DNA of 39,519 nt from an uncultured Prevotellaceae bacterium (GTDB lineage Bacteria > Bacteroidota > Bacteroidia > Bacteroidales > Bacteroidaceae): positions 1 through 39,519 of the forward strand of contig CALFJA010000057.1 of assembly GCA_937877605.1 (NCBI GenBank). Direction: 5' to 3'. The notes under the pieces were generated by a model, which searched no databases, was not told the DNA's origin, and saw only the letters and a list, made by a program, of their open reading frames with translations. The translations under genes and the position numbers were made by a program. Every line of letters begins with the position of its first letter. The first letter of the stretch is position 1. Positions 31,854 through 39,031 of the stretch are shown here, piece after piece.

Positions 31854-32801
31854 CTACCTGAGATTATGCTCGGTGAGGTATCTCTCTGCCTCGAGGGCCG
31901 CCTTGCAGCCGCTTCCGGCAGCCACGATGGCCTGCCGATAGTGCGGGTCGGCGCAGTCGCCGGCGGCAAACACTCCTTCGATGTTGGTCTTCGGGGTTCC
32001 GTCTACGGTGCGGAGATAGCCCACTTCGTCCATGTCGAGTTGCCCACGGAAGAGGTCGGTGTTGGGCTTGTGCCCAATGGCAAGGAAGAAACCGTCGATG
32101 GGGAGGTCGTACCGTTCCTCTTCGGGGGTGTCCTTTTTCCTTACCAGATGGGCGCCTTCCACGCCGTTCTCGCCATAGAGGCCGAGGGTGTTGTGCTCGA
32201 AGAGTATCTCAATCTTCTCGTTTTGGTCCACTCTTTGCTTCATGACATCGCTTGCGCGGAGGTAGTCTTTGCGCACTATCATGTAGACTTTCCGGCAGAG
32301 CGATGCCAGGTAGAGTGCTTCTTCGCAGGCAGTGTCGCCTCCCCCCACCACGGCAACCGTCTTGTTGCGGTAGAAGAAGCCGTCGCAGGTGGCACAGGCA
32401 CTGACTCCCTGCCCGTTGTATTTCTCTTCGTCGGCAAGCCCAAGGTACTTGGCCGAGGCTCCCGTGGCAATTATTACGGTGTCGGCGGTGATTTCCTCGC
32501 CGTCGTCGGCCTTGAAACGGAAGGGACGCTCGGACAGGTTGGCCTCCAGGACGGTGCCCATGCGTATGTCGGCACCGAAACGCTGAGCCTGCTCGTAGAG
32601 TTCCATCATCATCTGGTTGCCGTCAACCCCCTGTGGATAACCAGGAAAGTTCTCGACAATGGTGGTCTGTGTGAGCTGGCCGCCCATCTGCATTCCGCAG
32701 TATTCTATGGGCTGGAGGTTGGCTCTTCCGGCATAGATGGCGGCAGTGTAGCCTGCCGGGCCGCTGCCGATGATGAGACATTTTGTGTGCGTCATGGCCA
32801 T
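31854..32801 (-). CDS. trxB: Thioredoxin reductase (NADPH)
   Basis: 315-residue low-molecular-weight flavoprotein that reduces thioredoxin with NADPH. FAD site IGSGPAGYTAAIYAGRANL (11-29), redox pair in ACATCDG (Cys136 and Cys139), NADPH Rossmann VVGGGDTACEEALYLA (151-166), and the C-terminal FAD motif GVFAAGDCADPHYRQAIVAAGSG. Length is typical. It starts a base or two after the gpx stop, so the two form an operon; reduced thioredoxin can feed both the thiol peroxidase next door and the free methionine sulfoxide reductase at 8440. Confidence 0.96.
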   Translation of the reverse strand: MAMTHTKCLIIGSGPAGYTAAIYAGRANLQPIEYCGMQMGGQLTQTTIVENFPGYPQGVDGNQMMMELYEQAQRFGADIRMGTVLEANLSERPFRFKADDGEEITADTVIIATGASAKYLGLADEEKYNGQGVSACATCDGFFYRNKTVAVVGGGDTACEEALYLASLCRKVYMIVRKDYLRASDVMKQRVDQNEKIEILFEHNTLGLYGENGVEGAHLVRKKDTPEEERYDLPIDGFFLAIGHKPNTDLFRGQLDMDEVGYLRTVDGTPKTNIEGVFAAGDCADPHYRQAIVAAGSGCKAALEAERYLTEHNLR

Positions 32802-32802
32802 C

Positions 32803-33357
32803 TTATTCGTGAAGGAGTTTCTCTATCTGGGCCTTGACTTCCTCGAAGGGTGCAGTCGGTTCGAAGCGGGCGACGACGCGGCCCTGCTTGTTGATGAGGA
32901 ATTTGGTGAAGTTCCATTTGATGTCAGGCTTCTGCTGGTAGTCGGGATCTTCCTTGGAGAGCATGTCGTCGAGGATGTGTGCAATAGGGTGTTCCATGTT
33001 CCAGCCGGCAAAGCCCTTCTCTTCCTTGAGATAGGCGAACAGCGGATCGGCATCGGGATCGTTCACCTTGATTTTCTTGAAACGCGGGAACTCCGTTCCG
33101 TAGTTGAGCTTGCAGAACTCGTGTATGCTCTCGTCGGTGCCGGGAGCCTGCTGCCCAAATTGGTTGCAGGGGAAGTCGAGAATGCAGAATCCTTGCTGAC
33201 GGTAAGCTGCGTAGAGTTTTTCGAGTTCTTCATACTGTGGGGTGAATCCGCAACGGGTGGCCGTGTTCACAATGAGCAGCACTTCGTTGGAATACTCGCG
33301 CAGCGATACATCTTTGCCTTTGCGGTCCTTGACGGTGAAATCGTAAATGGTTTTCAT
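32803..33357 (-). CDS. Glutathione peroxidase-family thiol peroxidase
   Basis: 184 residues. Gpx/BsaA family: peroxidatic Cys36 in NTATRCGFTPQYEELEKLY, second motif DFPCNQFGQQAPG, WNFTKFLINKQG with the catalytic Trp-Asn, and Cys82 in the loop as likely resolving cysteine. Bacterial members use thioredoxin in place of glutathione, in keeping with trxB directly downstream. I place the start at ATG 33357 (KTIYDFTVKD is the normal family N-terminus); an in-frame ATG at 33399 would add 14 Lys/Pro/Asn-rich residues (MKPNNIKPIKPIQQ) that look like leader sequence. Confidence 0.92.
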   Translation of the reverse strand: MKTIYDFTVKDRKGKDVSLREYSNEVLLIVNTATRCGFTPQYEELEKLYAAYRQQGFCILDFPCNQFGQQAPGTDESIHEFCKLNYGTEFPRFKKIKVNDPDADPLFAYLKEEKGFAGWNMEHPIAHILDDMLSKEDPDYQQKPDIKWNFTKFLINKQGRVVARFEPTAPFEEVKAQIEKLLHE

Positions 33358-33413
33358 CTGTTGAATGGGTTTTATGGGTTTTATGTTGTTTGGTTTCATT
33401 TTGCTTCTATTTG

Positions 33414-33421
33414 CAAATATA
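33414..33421 (-). promoter_or_regulatory. -7 element of the gpx-trxB operon
   Basis: Minus-strand TATATTTG, start near 33410, leader about 52 nt that includes repeated AAAACCCAT words. No TTTG at -33. Confidence 0.55.
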
Positions 33422-33472
33422 AGTTTTTTTCGGCATAAGTTGTGCTTTCGTCCTACTTTTTTAGTCTTTGTT

Positions 33473-33503
33473 GGGAAATACCCCGAAGTTGTAGGGGTAT
33501 CCC
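33473..33503. repeat. Intergenic hairpin between gpx and lipoprotein genes
   Basis: ATACCCC (33478-33484) and GGGGTAT (33494-33500) with outer GGG/CCC pairs, no T-tract. It lies upstream of both divergent promoters and could be an operator or a stray palindrome. Confidence 0.35.
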
Positions 33504-33549
33504 TATGTGGTTTTATGGATTTTGGCTTGCAGTATAGAAGGAAAGATAT

Positions 33550-33557
33550 TACATTTG
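33550..33557 (+). promoter_or_regulatory. -7 element for the small lipoprotein gene
   Basis: TACATTTG, with CTTG 20 bp upstream. Start near 33561, leader about 54 nt, A-rich before the ATG. Confidence 0.55.
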
Positions 33558-33614
33558 CGGTAGAGTTTCGGGAAAGAACCTGTAAATGTCAAACACTTAA
33601 AAATAAACTAAGAA

Positions 33615-34166
33615 ATGAAAAAGTTTTACTCTACAATCAGTATGCTCCTGTTGGGCTTGATGGCCTTCACCATGAGCAGTTGCGACGACGACACCGATAT
33701 CGCCCTTTCGCTGGAGGGCACTTGGCGTGGCAACATGTATGTGCAGCACGAGTATAGTGGTAACTACTACGAATCCATCTACTCCGTAATTGATTTTGCC
33801 GGCGATCCCTATCACTGGACTTCCGGCTCCGGCTACTGGATTGACTACTACTCTTCATCGCCATGGGGACGCGACTATGTAGCCAACCATATTGACTGGA
33901 AAGTGCGCAATCAGGTGATTTATATTTACTTCCGGGAAGAAGGTTCCTCGATAGAAATCTGGGACTACCGCCTGACCAACCACCATTTCACTGGCGTGAT
34001 AAGAGACGGAAACAACCGTGTAGAGTTTGACCTGACACACACCTCTTCGCGTGACTGGGATGACTATTACTACTACGATTCCTACTATGCTCCTCAACGC
34101 AGCATCAGCAAGGATGGAGCCAATGCAGTACAGGACAGACCCGTAAGAAGTTTCCGCACCAAATAA
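33615..34166 (+). CDS. Small lipoprotein, aromatic-rich, unknown function
   Basis: 183 residues. Signal peptide with lipobox near MSSC (Cys23) followed by DDD, the acidic pattern that sends Bacteroidota lipoproteins to the cell surface. The mature part opens with LSLEGTWRGNMYVQ, the start typical of lipocalin-like beta barrels of Bacteroidales, and is rich in Tyr, Trp and Asp (SGYWIDYYSS, WDDYYYYDSYY). No named domain is recognised. Own promoter at 33550-33557 and followed by a strong hairpin, so a single-gene unit. Confidence 0.8.
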   Translation: MKKFYSTISMLLLGLMAFTMSSCDDDTDIALSLEGTWRGNMYVQHEYSGNYYESIYSVIDFAGDPYHWTSGSGYWIDYYSSSPWGRDYVANHIDWKVRNQVIYIYFREEGSSIEIWDYRLTNHHFTGVIRDGNNRVEFDLTHTSSRDWDDYYYYDSYYAPQRSISKDGANAVQDRPVRSFRTK

Positions 34167-34172
34167 ATAAAC

Positions 34173-34207
34173 AGAGAGCCGCCCATCGGACGGATGGGCG
34201 GCTCTCT
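34173..34207 (+). terminator. Hairpin after the small lipoprotein gene
   Basis: AGAGAGCCGCCCATC and GATGGGCGGCTCTCT, a perfect 15-bp stem with a 5-base loop, 7 bp past the stop. The plus side lacks a T-tract. Confidence 0.7.
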
Positions 34208-34261
34208 CATGTATCGGGGGCATTCATTCCTGTGCGCCTGTACCTTATATAATATATAAAG

Positions 34262-34293
34262 GAAAGTCCCTTGCAGTGTAACAGGGGACTTTC
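34262..34293 (-). terminator. Terminator of the nuclease gene
   Basis: GAAAGTCCCTTG and CAGGGGACTTTC (12 bp with one G-T) 8 bp past the stop of the nuclease, followed on the minus strand by CTTTATATATT. Confidence 0.75.
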
Positions 34294-34300
34294 TTGTGTG

Positions 34301-35236
34301 TCAGTTGTATCCGAACGATTTGGCAACATTCTCCGCCGATACGCTCTCTATGGCGTTTTCTATCTCGTCGGGGAGGTTGCAGAAGAAGTCAAGGCCGGTG
34401 AGTTTCTCCAGTTGGTCAATGTTGACAACATACTTCTTCAGTGCTGCATCGTCGCTGGACTTGTGTTCAATCCAGAAACCCAGGGCCTTGTAGCCGGAGG
34501 AATTCTTGCAAAGCACAGCCTTCCAGAAGTACTTGGGTATAGGGATACGGTTGTTCTTAGATGTGGAACCGAGGTAGCCCAGGACATATTCGTCCTTCTG
34601 ATAGGAACCTCCGGTCACTACATAGAGCGTGTCGCGGAAGCGGTCGACATTCCATTTGCGGACAGCAGCCTCCATATTGGCCCATACCTTGGCGTTGAAA
34701 CCGTTGACCTGCGGCAACATATTGCTCAGGCTGAAAGTCTGCACATTAGCCTGTTTTGAGGAAAGACGATCGGCAGAGGGAATCATGTGACCGTGATCGT
34801 AGCCCGAGTTCCAGAAAGGATCGTCCTCGTTGGTAAGCCTATAGGATGATGGTATGTCGGTATCTTCTGGGTATTGGTAGTATTCTCCTATGGAAGGGTC
34901 GTTGTACCAGCGGGCTACATTTGCCAGATTGTTGCTCTTGTACATCTTGTAGCAGACATAGCGTGGCAACTTGTATTGGTCGTCGTAGCCGATGCAGTAG
35001 TTTACACCGTCCTTATAGTGACTCACATCGGTAGCATCGGTAATCCTCTTGACTACGATGCGCTCGTTGGTTTTGTGGGGAAACTCCAGTCCCGCAAGTA
35101 CAGGTTCGGCACTTGCGTTGTTGCGGTTGGTGTTGAGTGAAACTCCGCCAGCGACATCATCGTCGCTTCCGCCGCCGCAACTGAACAGTGTGGCTGTGCA
35201 GACGGAAAGTAGCAATAGTTTGAAAAGGTGCTTCAT
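34301..35236 (-). CDS. Lipoprotein DNA/RNA non-specific endonuclease (NUC family)
   Basis: 311 residues. Signal peptide with lipobox FSC (Cys20) followed by GGGSDDD, a surface-export type signal. The nuclease domain is the beta-beta-alpha metal (Serratia NucA/EndoG) fold: catalytic block YDHGHMIPSADRL with general-base His150, then SNMLPQVNGFNAKVW with the Mg2+-ligand Asn and E-x-x-x-R helix. The usual DRGH is DHGH here (Arg replaced by His148). It should degrade DNA and RNA outside the cell. ATG at 35236 carries the signal peptide; longer frames do not. Located just after rpmE and the surface lipoprotein locus. No vegetative promoter is evident in the short gap. Confidence 0.9.
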   Translation of the reverse strand: MKHLFKLLLLSVCTATLFSCGGGSDDDVAGGVSLNTNRNNASAEPVLAGLEFPHKTNERIVVKRITDATDVSHYKDGVNYCIGYDDQYKLPRYVCYKMYKSNNLANVARWYNDPSIGEYYQYPEDTDIPSSYRLTNEDDPFWNSGYDHGHMIPSADRLSSKQANVQTFSLSNMLPQVNGFNAKVWANMEAAVRKWNVDRFRDTLYVVTGGSYQKDEYVLGYLGSTSKNNRIPIPKYFWKAVLCKNSSGYKALGFWIEHKSSDDAALKKYVVNIDQLEKLTGLDFFCNLPDEIENAIESVSAENVAKSFGYN

Positions 35237-35263
35237 TGGGGTATAGGTTTGTAGTGTAAAGGA

Positions 35264-35309
35264 AGAAGTGCGTTCAAGCGCATATGCAACTACGCTTGAA
35301 CGCACTTCT
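35264..35309 (-). terminator. Perfect 17-bp hairpin between rpmE and nuclease
   Basis: AGAAGTGCGTTCAAGCG (35264-35280) and its exact complement (35293-35309), 12-base loop. On the minus strand it is followed by TCCTTTAC. It is placed as the rpmE terminator, 27 bp past the stop, but also lies only 28 bp before the nuclease ATG. Confidence 0.7.
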
Positions 35310-35335
35310 GTGTGGGTGTTATTGGATGAAGTATC

Positions 35336-35587
35336 TTATTTCTTAATCTTACCGTAGCGGTTCATGAAACGATCAACACGGCCGGCTGTGTCGACCAGCG
35401 TACTCTTACCTGTGTAGAACGGGTGAGAGGTGTTGGAGATTTCTACTTTTACCAATGGGTAAGTTTCACCTTCAAATTCCACGGTCTCGTTTGTTTTGCA
35501 TGTGGACTTTGTAAGGAACATATCACCGTTGGACATGTCTTTGAACACGACGGGGCGATAGTTGTCTGGATGGATACCTTTTTTCAT
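35336..35587 (-). CDS. rpmE2: Ribosomal protein L31 type B
   Basis: 83-residue large-subunit protein. The type B form is marked by MKKGIHPDNYRPVVFKDMSNGD, SHPFYTGKSTLVDTAGRVDRFMNRYGK and by absence of the zinc CxxC motif (one Cys only, in KSTCKTNET). The type B form is the usual one in Bacteroidota. It has a near-perfect promoter and sits inside an otherwise surface-protein neighbourhood, probably by chance of genome order. Confidence 0.96.
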   Translation of the reverse strand: MKKGIHPDNYRPVVFKDMSNGDMFLTKSTCKTNETVEFEGETYPLVKVEISNTSHPFYTGKSTLVDTAGRVDRFMNRYGKIKK

Positions 35588-35630
35588 TTCTTTATTGATT
35601 AATAATGTTATTGATTTCCCAAATACTTGT

Positions 35631-35668
35631 GGGGTGCAAAGTTATGGAAAACTTCGCACCCCACCAAA
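35631..35668 (-). promoter_or_regulatory. rpmE promoter overlapping a 13-bp hairpin
   Basis: Minus strand TTTG (35665-35668), 20 bp, TAACTTTG (35637-35644); exact consensus. The -7 box forms part of one arm of the inverted repeat GGGGTGCAAAGTT (35631-35643) / AACTTCGCACCCC (35650-35662), one G-T in 13 pairs, loop ATGGAA. The hairpin also lies 34 bp after the stop of the 817-residue lipoprotein and may be its terminator. Confidence 0.7.
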
Positions 35669-35695
35669 TTATTTAGAGATTTTTTAAGCTAACAC

Positions 35696-38149
35696 TTAAT
35701 TAGGATACCAAACAGTAATCTTGTCGATACGAAGCTGGGTACCGCCAGAAGCTGCAGTGTGCTCGTTCACGATAATCAGGTTGTTGCCATCAACTTCTCC
35801 GTACGCCGTATCATTTCCTAAATACTTGGTTGTCTGTCCATTGTTGGTAAACTGGGTACAGTGGAGAACAACTTTAGATACAGGTGTGTCGGTAGGTTGT
35901 ATGGTCAGCGTATTCTTGGCATACATACGGAACTCATTGAAGTCACCGGTTGCCCAATACTTTGGAGTAGTGGTACCACCGCCTTGTGCAAAGATAAACT
36001 TCAGTTCATTTGGCATCTCAACAACGGGATTTGCGGCCTGGTGTGCCAATCCGTTCTGGTTGATGATTTGGCCGTCAACGATGTCGGCCTCATAATATGC
36101 CAGGGCATCCATTCCTTCAACGGTGAAGGTTACGGTCATAGCATCTTCATCAACGGTTCTGGTTACGGTGTACTGGTCTGGATTAACTGGGTCGTCACCA
36201 CCAGGTTCGTCGCCGCCGCCACTTTGGTCGATGGATACAATGTAGTTGCCCTTGGCCATTTCAGGAGTAGCTTCTCCATTCTTTACATATTTCTGCAACT
36301 GACCGTAGATAACAACGGTGTAGCCAACCTGATAGTTAGGAGCTGCCTCAAACTGGGCGTTGTTCAGGTCGTTGCCGGCATAGATGTACAGTTCATTGTC
36401 GCGTGTGCCGGTGTCAGAAATGTAGTAGTTGCAGTTCTTGTAGTTGCTGTAGTATTGGAAGTTAGAAGAAATCTTACCCTTTACATAAACTTTACCTTCG
36501 GCGTAACCACCTTCATCACCTATGGCGTTGATGATTTCCAAAGCCTCTGCCACGGTGTAAGGATCGTCAGCCGACATACCATGACCGGTTGATGGCTCGT
36601 CACCGCCACTTTGACCTTCGGTGATGGAAACAATGTAGTTGCCACGAGCCAATTCAGGAGTAACAGTGCCATCCTTTACATACTTCTGGAGTTTACCGAA
36701 GATAACGACATCGCTACCTTGCTTATATGTACGCGTAGCAGTAAAATCGGTATTGTTCAGGTCTTTTCCGTTGTATACTTGGATGGTATTGCTGCTTGAG
36801 CCATCGTCAGAGATGTAGTAGTTGCACTGTCCGTACTGAGAATTGAAGTACCATGTTGAAGCATCGGCAGTCAGTTTACCCTTTACATATACTTCGGAAG
36901 CGGTAGTCGCGTTATCGTCCAAGCCGTTGATGATATCGATAGCTTCTGCTACGGTGTAGGGATTGTCAGCCGTACCCTTTTCGCCAGGAGTCGGATCGTC
37001 GGGGGTAGTGCCGCCGCCCTGGTCACCTTCGGTTTCGCCATTGGTGAAGAGGAATGGCTTGTAGCGAGAGTTGCTGTCTGAGTCATAGGCACCGTAAGAA
37101 CTGTACTGTCCGTCGTACATGATGGTCTTGCCTTTGTCCTTGTTGGTAATGTTGACAGTGCCGTTCTCGTTGAAACTGATGGTCCATACATAGCATCCCT
37201 CGGCGTCAGACATATCGTCCGAGCGGTTGAAGCTGTTGTAGGTACCCTTCATGTACATGTACTTGCCATCGGCATCCTGAATAGTGTAGCCACCGTCGAC
37301 AGCCGTGAAGACGAACTTCTGGTTGTCGGATACATAGATGACATTCGCGTCGTCATACTCATAGGAAGTCTTCTGCAGGTAACCATAGTTGGAGGTCAGT
37401 GCAGTGGCAACTTCGTAGTGCGAAACTTGTTCAGCGGCACCGATAGCATAGGTTTGTCCGCTTACAATGCCGGAAGCCTTCTTGAATTCAGCAGATTCGT
37501 CGTCGCCTCCACCGGGCTCAGTGTATTCACCTTCCATGCAGAGGAAGTTCTTCACTTCCCATGTTGAGGCGTTCTGAGTGGTACTTTCATAAACAAAAGC
37601 AAATACGATACCGTCAACCAGCATTTCTTCAGTCAGGTTTGCGCCGGTCTGCTCGAAGTTGTAGTTGCCACCGGAGTGGTCGCCAGAGCCGTAGCTGAAG
37701 TCGATGCGTGTCCAGGTAGCAGTCGAAGGAGCGTTTCCTTGCTCATAATCGGTACTGTACATGAGCACATGGTGGTTGAAGATTTCCTGAGTGCGCTCGT
37801 AAGCAATAGCGTGGTCGAACGAAACGCGTACTTTCTCAGCCTTGCTCAGGTCGAGTGTCGGAGAAACGAGCCATGCTGTACCGGCATGGTTTACGCGTTG
37901 TGAAGAACCTTCGGGTGCCCAGCTTCCAGAGCAAACGGCACTGCTGTAAGCGTTTGTCCAGTTCAGCCCGTCTTCGCCTTCTGTGACATAGGAAGTCCAG
38001 GGAGAGAGCGAATTGGCAAATGATGTGTTGAGGTATACGCCGTCACCTTCTGCTTCTGGATAGGAATAAGGAGCGGGAACATCCTCACAACTTGTGAAAG
38101 TCATGGCCGAAACAGCCAAGGCTAACATTGAATAAAATAGTTTTTTCAT
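35696..38149 (-). CDS. Large surface lipoprotein: choice-of-anchor J-like domain plus two tandem OB-like repeats
   Basis: 817 residues. Lipobox FTSC (Cys21) followed by ED. Residues about 35-210 resemble the choice-of-anchor J/DUF5017 beta sandwich (LSPWTSYVTEG..GLNWTNAYSSAV, AWLVSPTLDLSKAEKVRVSFDHAI, WTRIDFSYGSG). Residues 225-375 are a second beta module. Two near-identical units of about 117 residues follow (about 392-508 and 522-639), each starting DNPYTVAEA or DDPYTVAEA and containing VYVKGK, CNYYISD, V(V/I)FGKLQKYVK and GNYIVSI; they look like OB folds (DUF6359/YhcR-type). A C-terminal beta domain (about 640-817) ends with RIDKITVWYPN. Linkers are Gly/Asp/Pro-rich. Third gene of the TonB receptor operon, 21 bp behind the DUF5689 gene. 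Confidence 0.85.
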   Translation of the reverse strand: MKKLFYSMLALAVSAMTFTSCEDVPAPYSYPEAEGDGVYLNTSFANSLSPWTSYVTEGEDGLNWTNAYSSAVCSGSWAPEGSSQRVNHAGTAWLVSPTLDLSKAEKVRVSFDHAIAYERTQEIFNHHVLMYSTDYEQGNAPSTATWTRIDFSYGSGDHSGGNYNFEQTGANLTEEMLVDGIVFAFVYESTTQNASTWEVKNFLCMEGEYTEPGGGDDESAEFKKASGIVSGQTYAIGAAEQVSHYEVATALTSNYGYLQKTSYEYDDANVIYVSDNQKFVFTAVDGGYTIQDADGKYMYMKGTYNSFNRSDDMSDAEGCYVWTISFNENGTVNITNKDKGKTIMYDGQYSSYGAYDSDSNSRYKPFLFTNGETEGDQGGGTTPDDPTPGEKGTADNPYTVAEAIDIINGLDDNATTASEVYVKGKLTADASTWYFNSQYGQCNYYISDDGSSSNTIQVYNGKDLNNTDFTATRTYKQGSDVVIFGKLQKYVKDGTVTPELARGNYIVSITEGQSGGDEPSTGHGMSADDPYTVAEALEIINAIGDEGGYAEGKVYVKGKISSNFQYYSNYKNCNYYISDTGTRDNELYIYAGNDLNNAQFEAAPNYQVGYTVVIYGQLQKYVKNGEATPEMAKGNYIVSIDQSGGGDEPGGDDPVNPDQYTVTRTVDEDAMTVTFTVEGMDALAYYEADIVDGQIINQNGLAHQAANPVVEMPNELKFIFAQGGGTTTPKYWATGDFNEFRMYAKNTLTIQPTDTPVSKVVLHCTQFTNNGQTTKYLGNDTAYGEVDGNNLIIVNEHTAASGGTQLRIDKITVWYPN

Positions 38150-38170
38150 GTTTTTTATGTTATTAGATTT

Positions 38171-39016
38171 TTATAATTCTACGACATCGTCGATTGAGCG
38201 TATCAGGAATTCCCAGTTGTTGTTGTATCTCTTCACGATACCTGTGATGTTGACTTTTCCTGTCGGGAGAGCCCTGTCAGCAAAGTCGCAATAGGGACTG
38301 GTGTAGACCTGAACGGTTGTAGGCTGCTCGTTGAAGTACCAAGTGACAGAAACTTTTCCGTCTGGGTCGGCCCATTTCGAGAGTGGAGTGATGTTCTTGA
38401 ACGAAACATTCTTGATGATACCGAGTTTGCCGCTGTCTTTCTCAAGGTCCCAAGTGGTTGCTGTGGAACCGTTTGCAAAGAGTTCCGGTGTGACGGTGTA
38501 GGTCTTGCCGGTAATCTTGAAGTGGTCGTTCCAGAGCATACGAGGCATACGGCTCACATAGGTATATCCGTTAGTGGTGCTGGTGTAGGGAACACCGATT
38601 TCCGGGTGCTTCCCATAGTTGCCCACATAGAGTCCCTTCAAGTCAACGAGTATTTCCGTGCCGACGGGCAGGTAGGCGAAGATACCTCCTTGTGCCACGC
38701 ATACGGAGATGGCGGCAGTGCCGTCGGTGATGAATATTTCGTTGTAGATGTTACCAGCGATGTCGTTGCCGGTTACATAACCTTTGATTTTCAGGTCTTC
38801 GGTAACTTCGCGGAAACTGTTTCCATCACGATAGTCGGTAGCAATTTCGGTTGCGAACATTGTTCTCAGGTCGGCTATGGAAATAACATTTGTCTCATAG
38901 ATGCTGTTGTTGCCATAGGGAGCCTGCGGATTCTCTGGATCGGCATAGTCGTCACCCATACATGATGCGAAAACGATGCAGATAAGTGCTACGAATAAAT
39001 ATTTAATGTCTTTCAT
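38171..39016 (-). CDS. DUF5689 domain lipoprotein
   Basis: 281 residues. Lipobox FASC (Cys19), then MGDDYADPE. The DUF5689 domain spans about 45-280: ISIADLRTMFATE, REVTEDLKIKGYVTGNDIAGNIYNEIFITDGTAAISVCVAQG, LPVGTEILVDLKGLYVGNYGKHPEIG, an OB-fold-like strand pattern, then a second half ending GKVNITGIVKRYNNNWEFLIRSIDDVVEL, which repeats the pattern. Function unknown; the domain is regularly next to TonB-dependent receptors with surface nucleases or phosphatases in Bacteroidota. It starts 15 bp after the receptor gene. Confidence 0.88.
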   Translation of the reverse strand: MKDIKYLFVALICIVFASCMGDDYADPENPQAPYGNNSIYETNVISIADLRTMFATEIATDYRDGNSFREVTEDLKIKGYVTGNDIAGNIYNEIFITDGTAAISVCVAQGGIFAYLPVGTEILVDLKGLYVGNYGKHPEIGVPYTSTTNGYTYVSRMPRMLWNDHFKITGKTYTVTPELFANGSTATTWDLEKDSGKLGIIKNVSFKNITPLSKWADPDGKVSVTWYFNEQPTTVQVYTSPYCDFADRALPTGKVNITGIVKRYNNNWEFLIRSIDDVVEL

Positions 39017-39031
39017 ATCGGTATGGATTTT

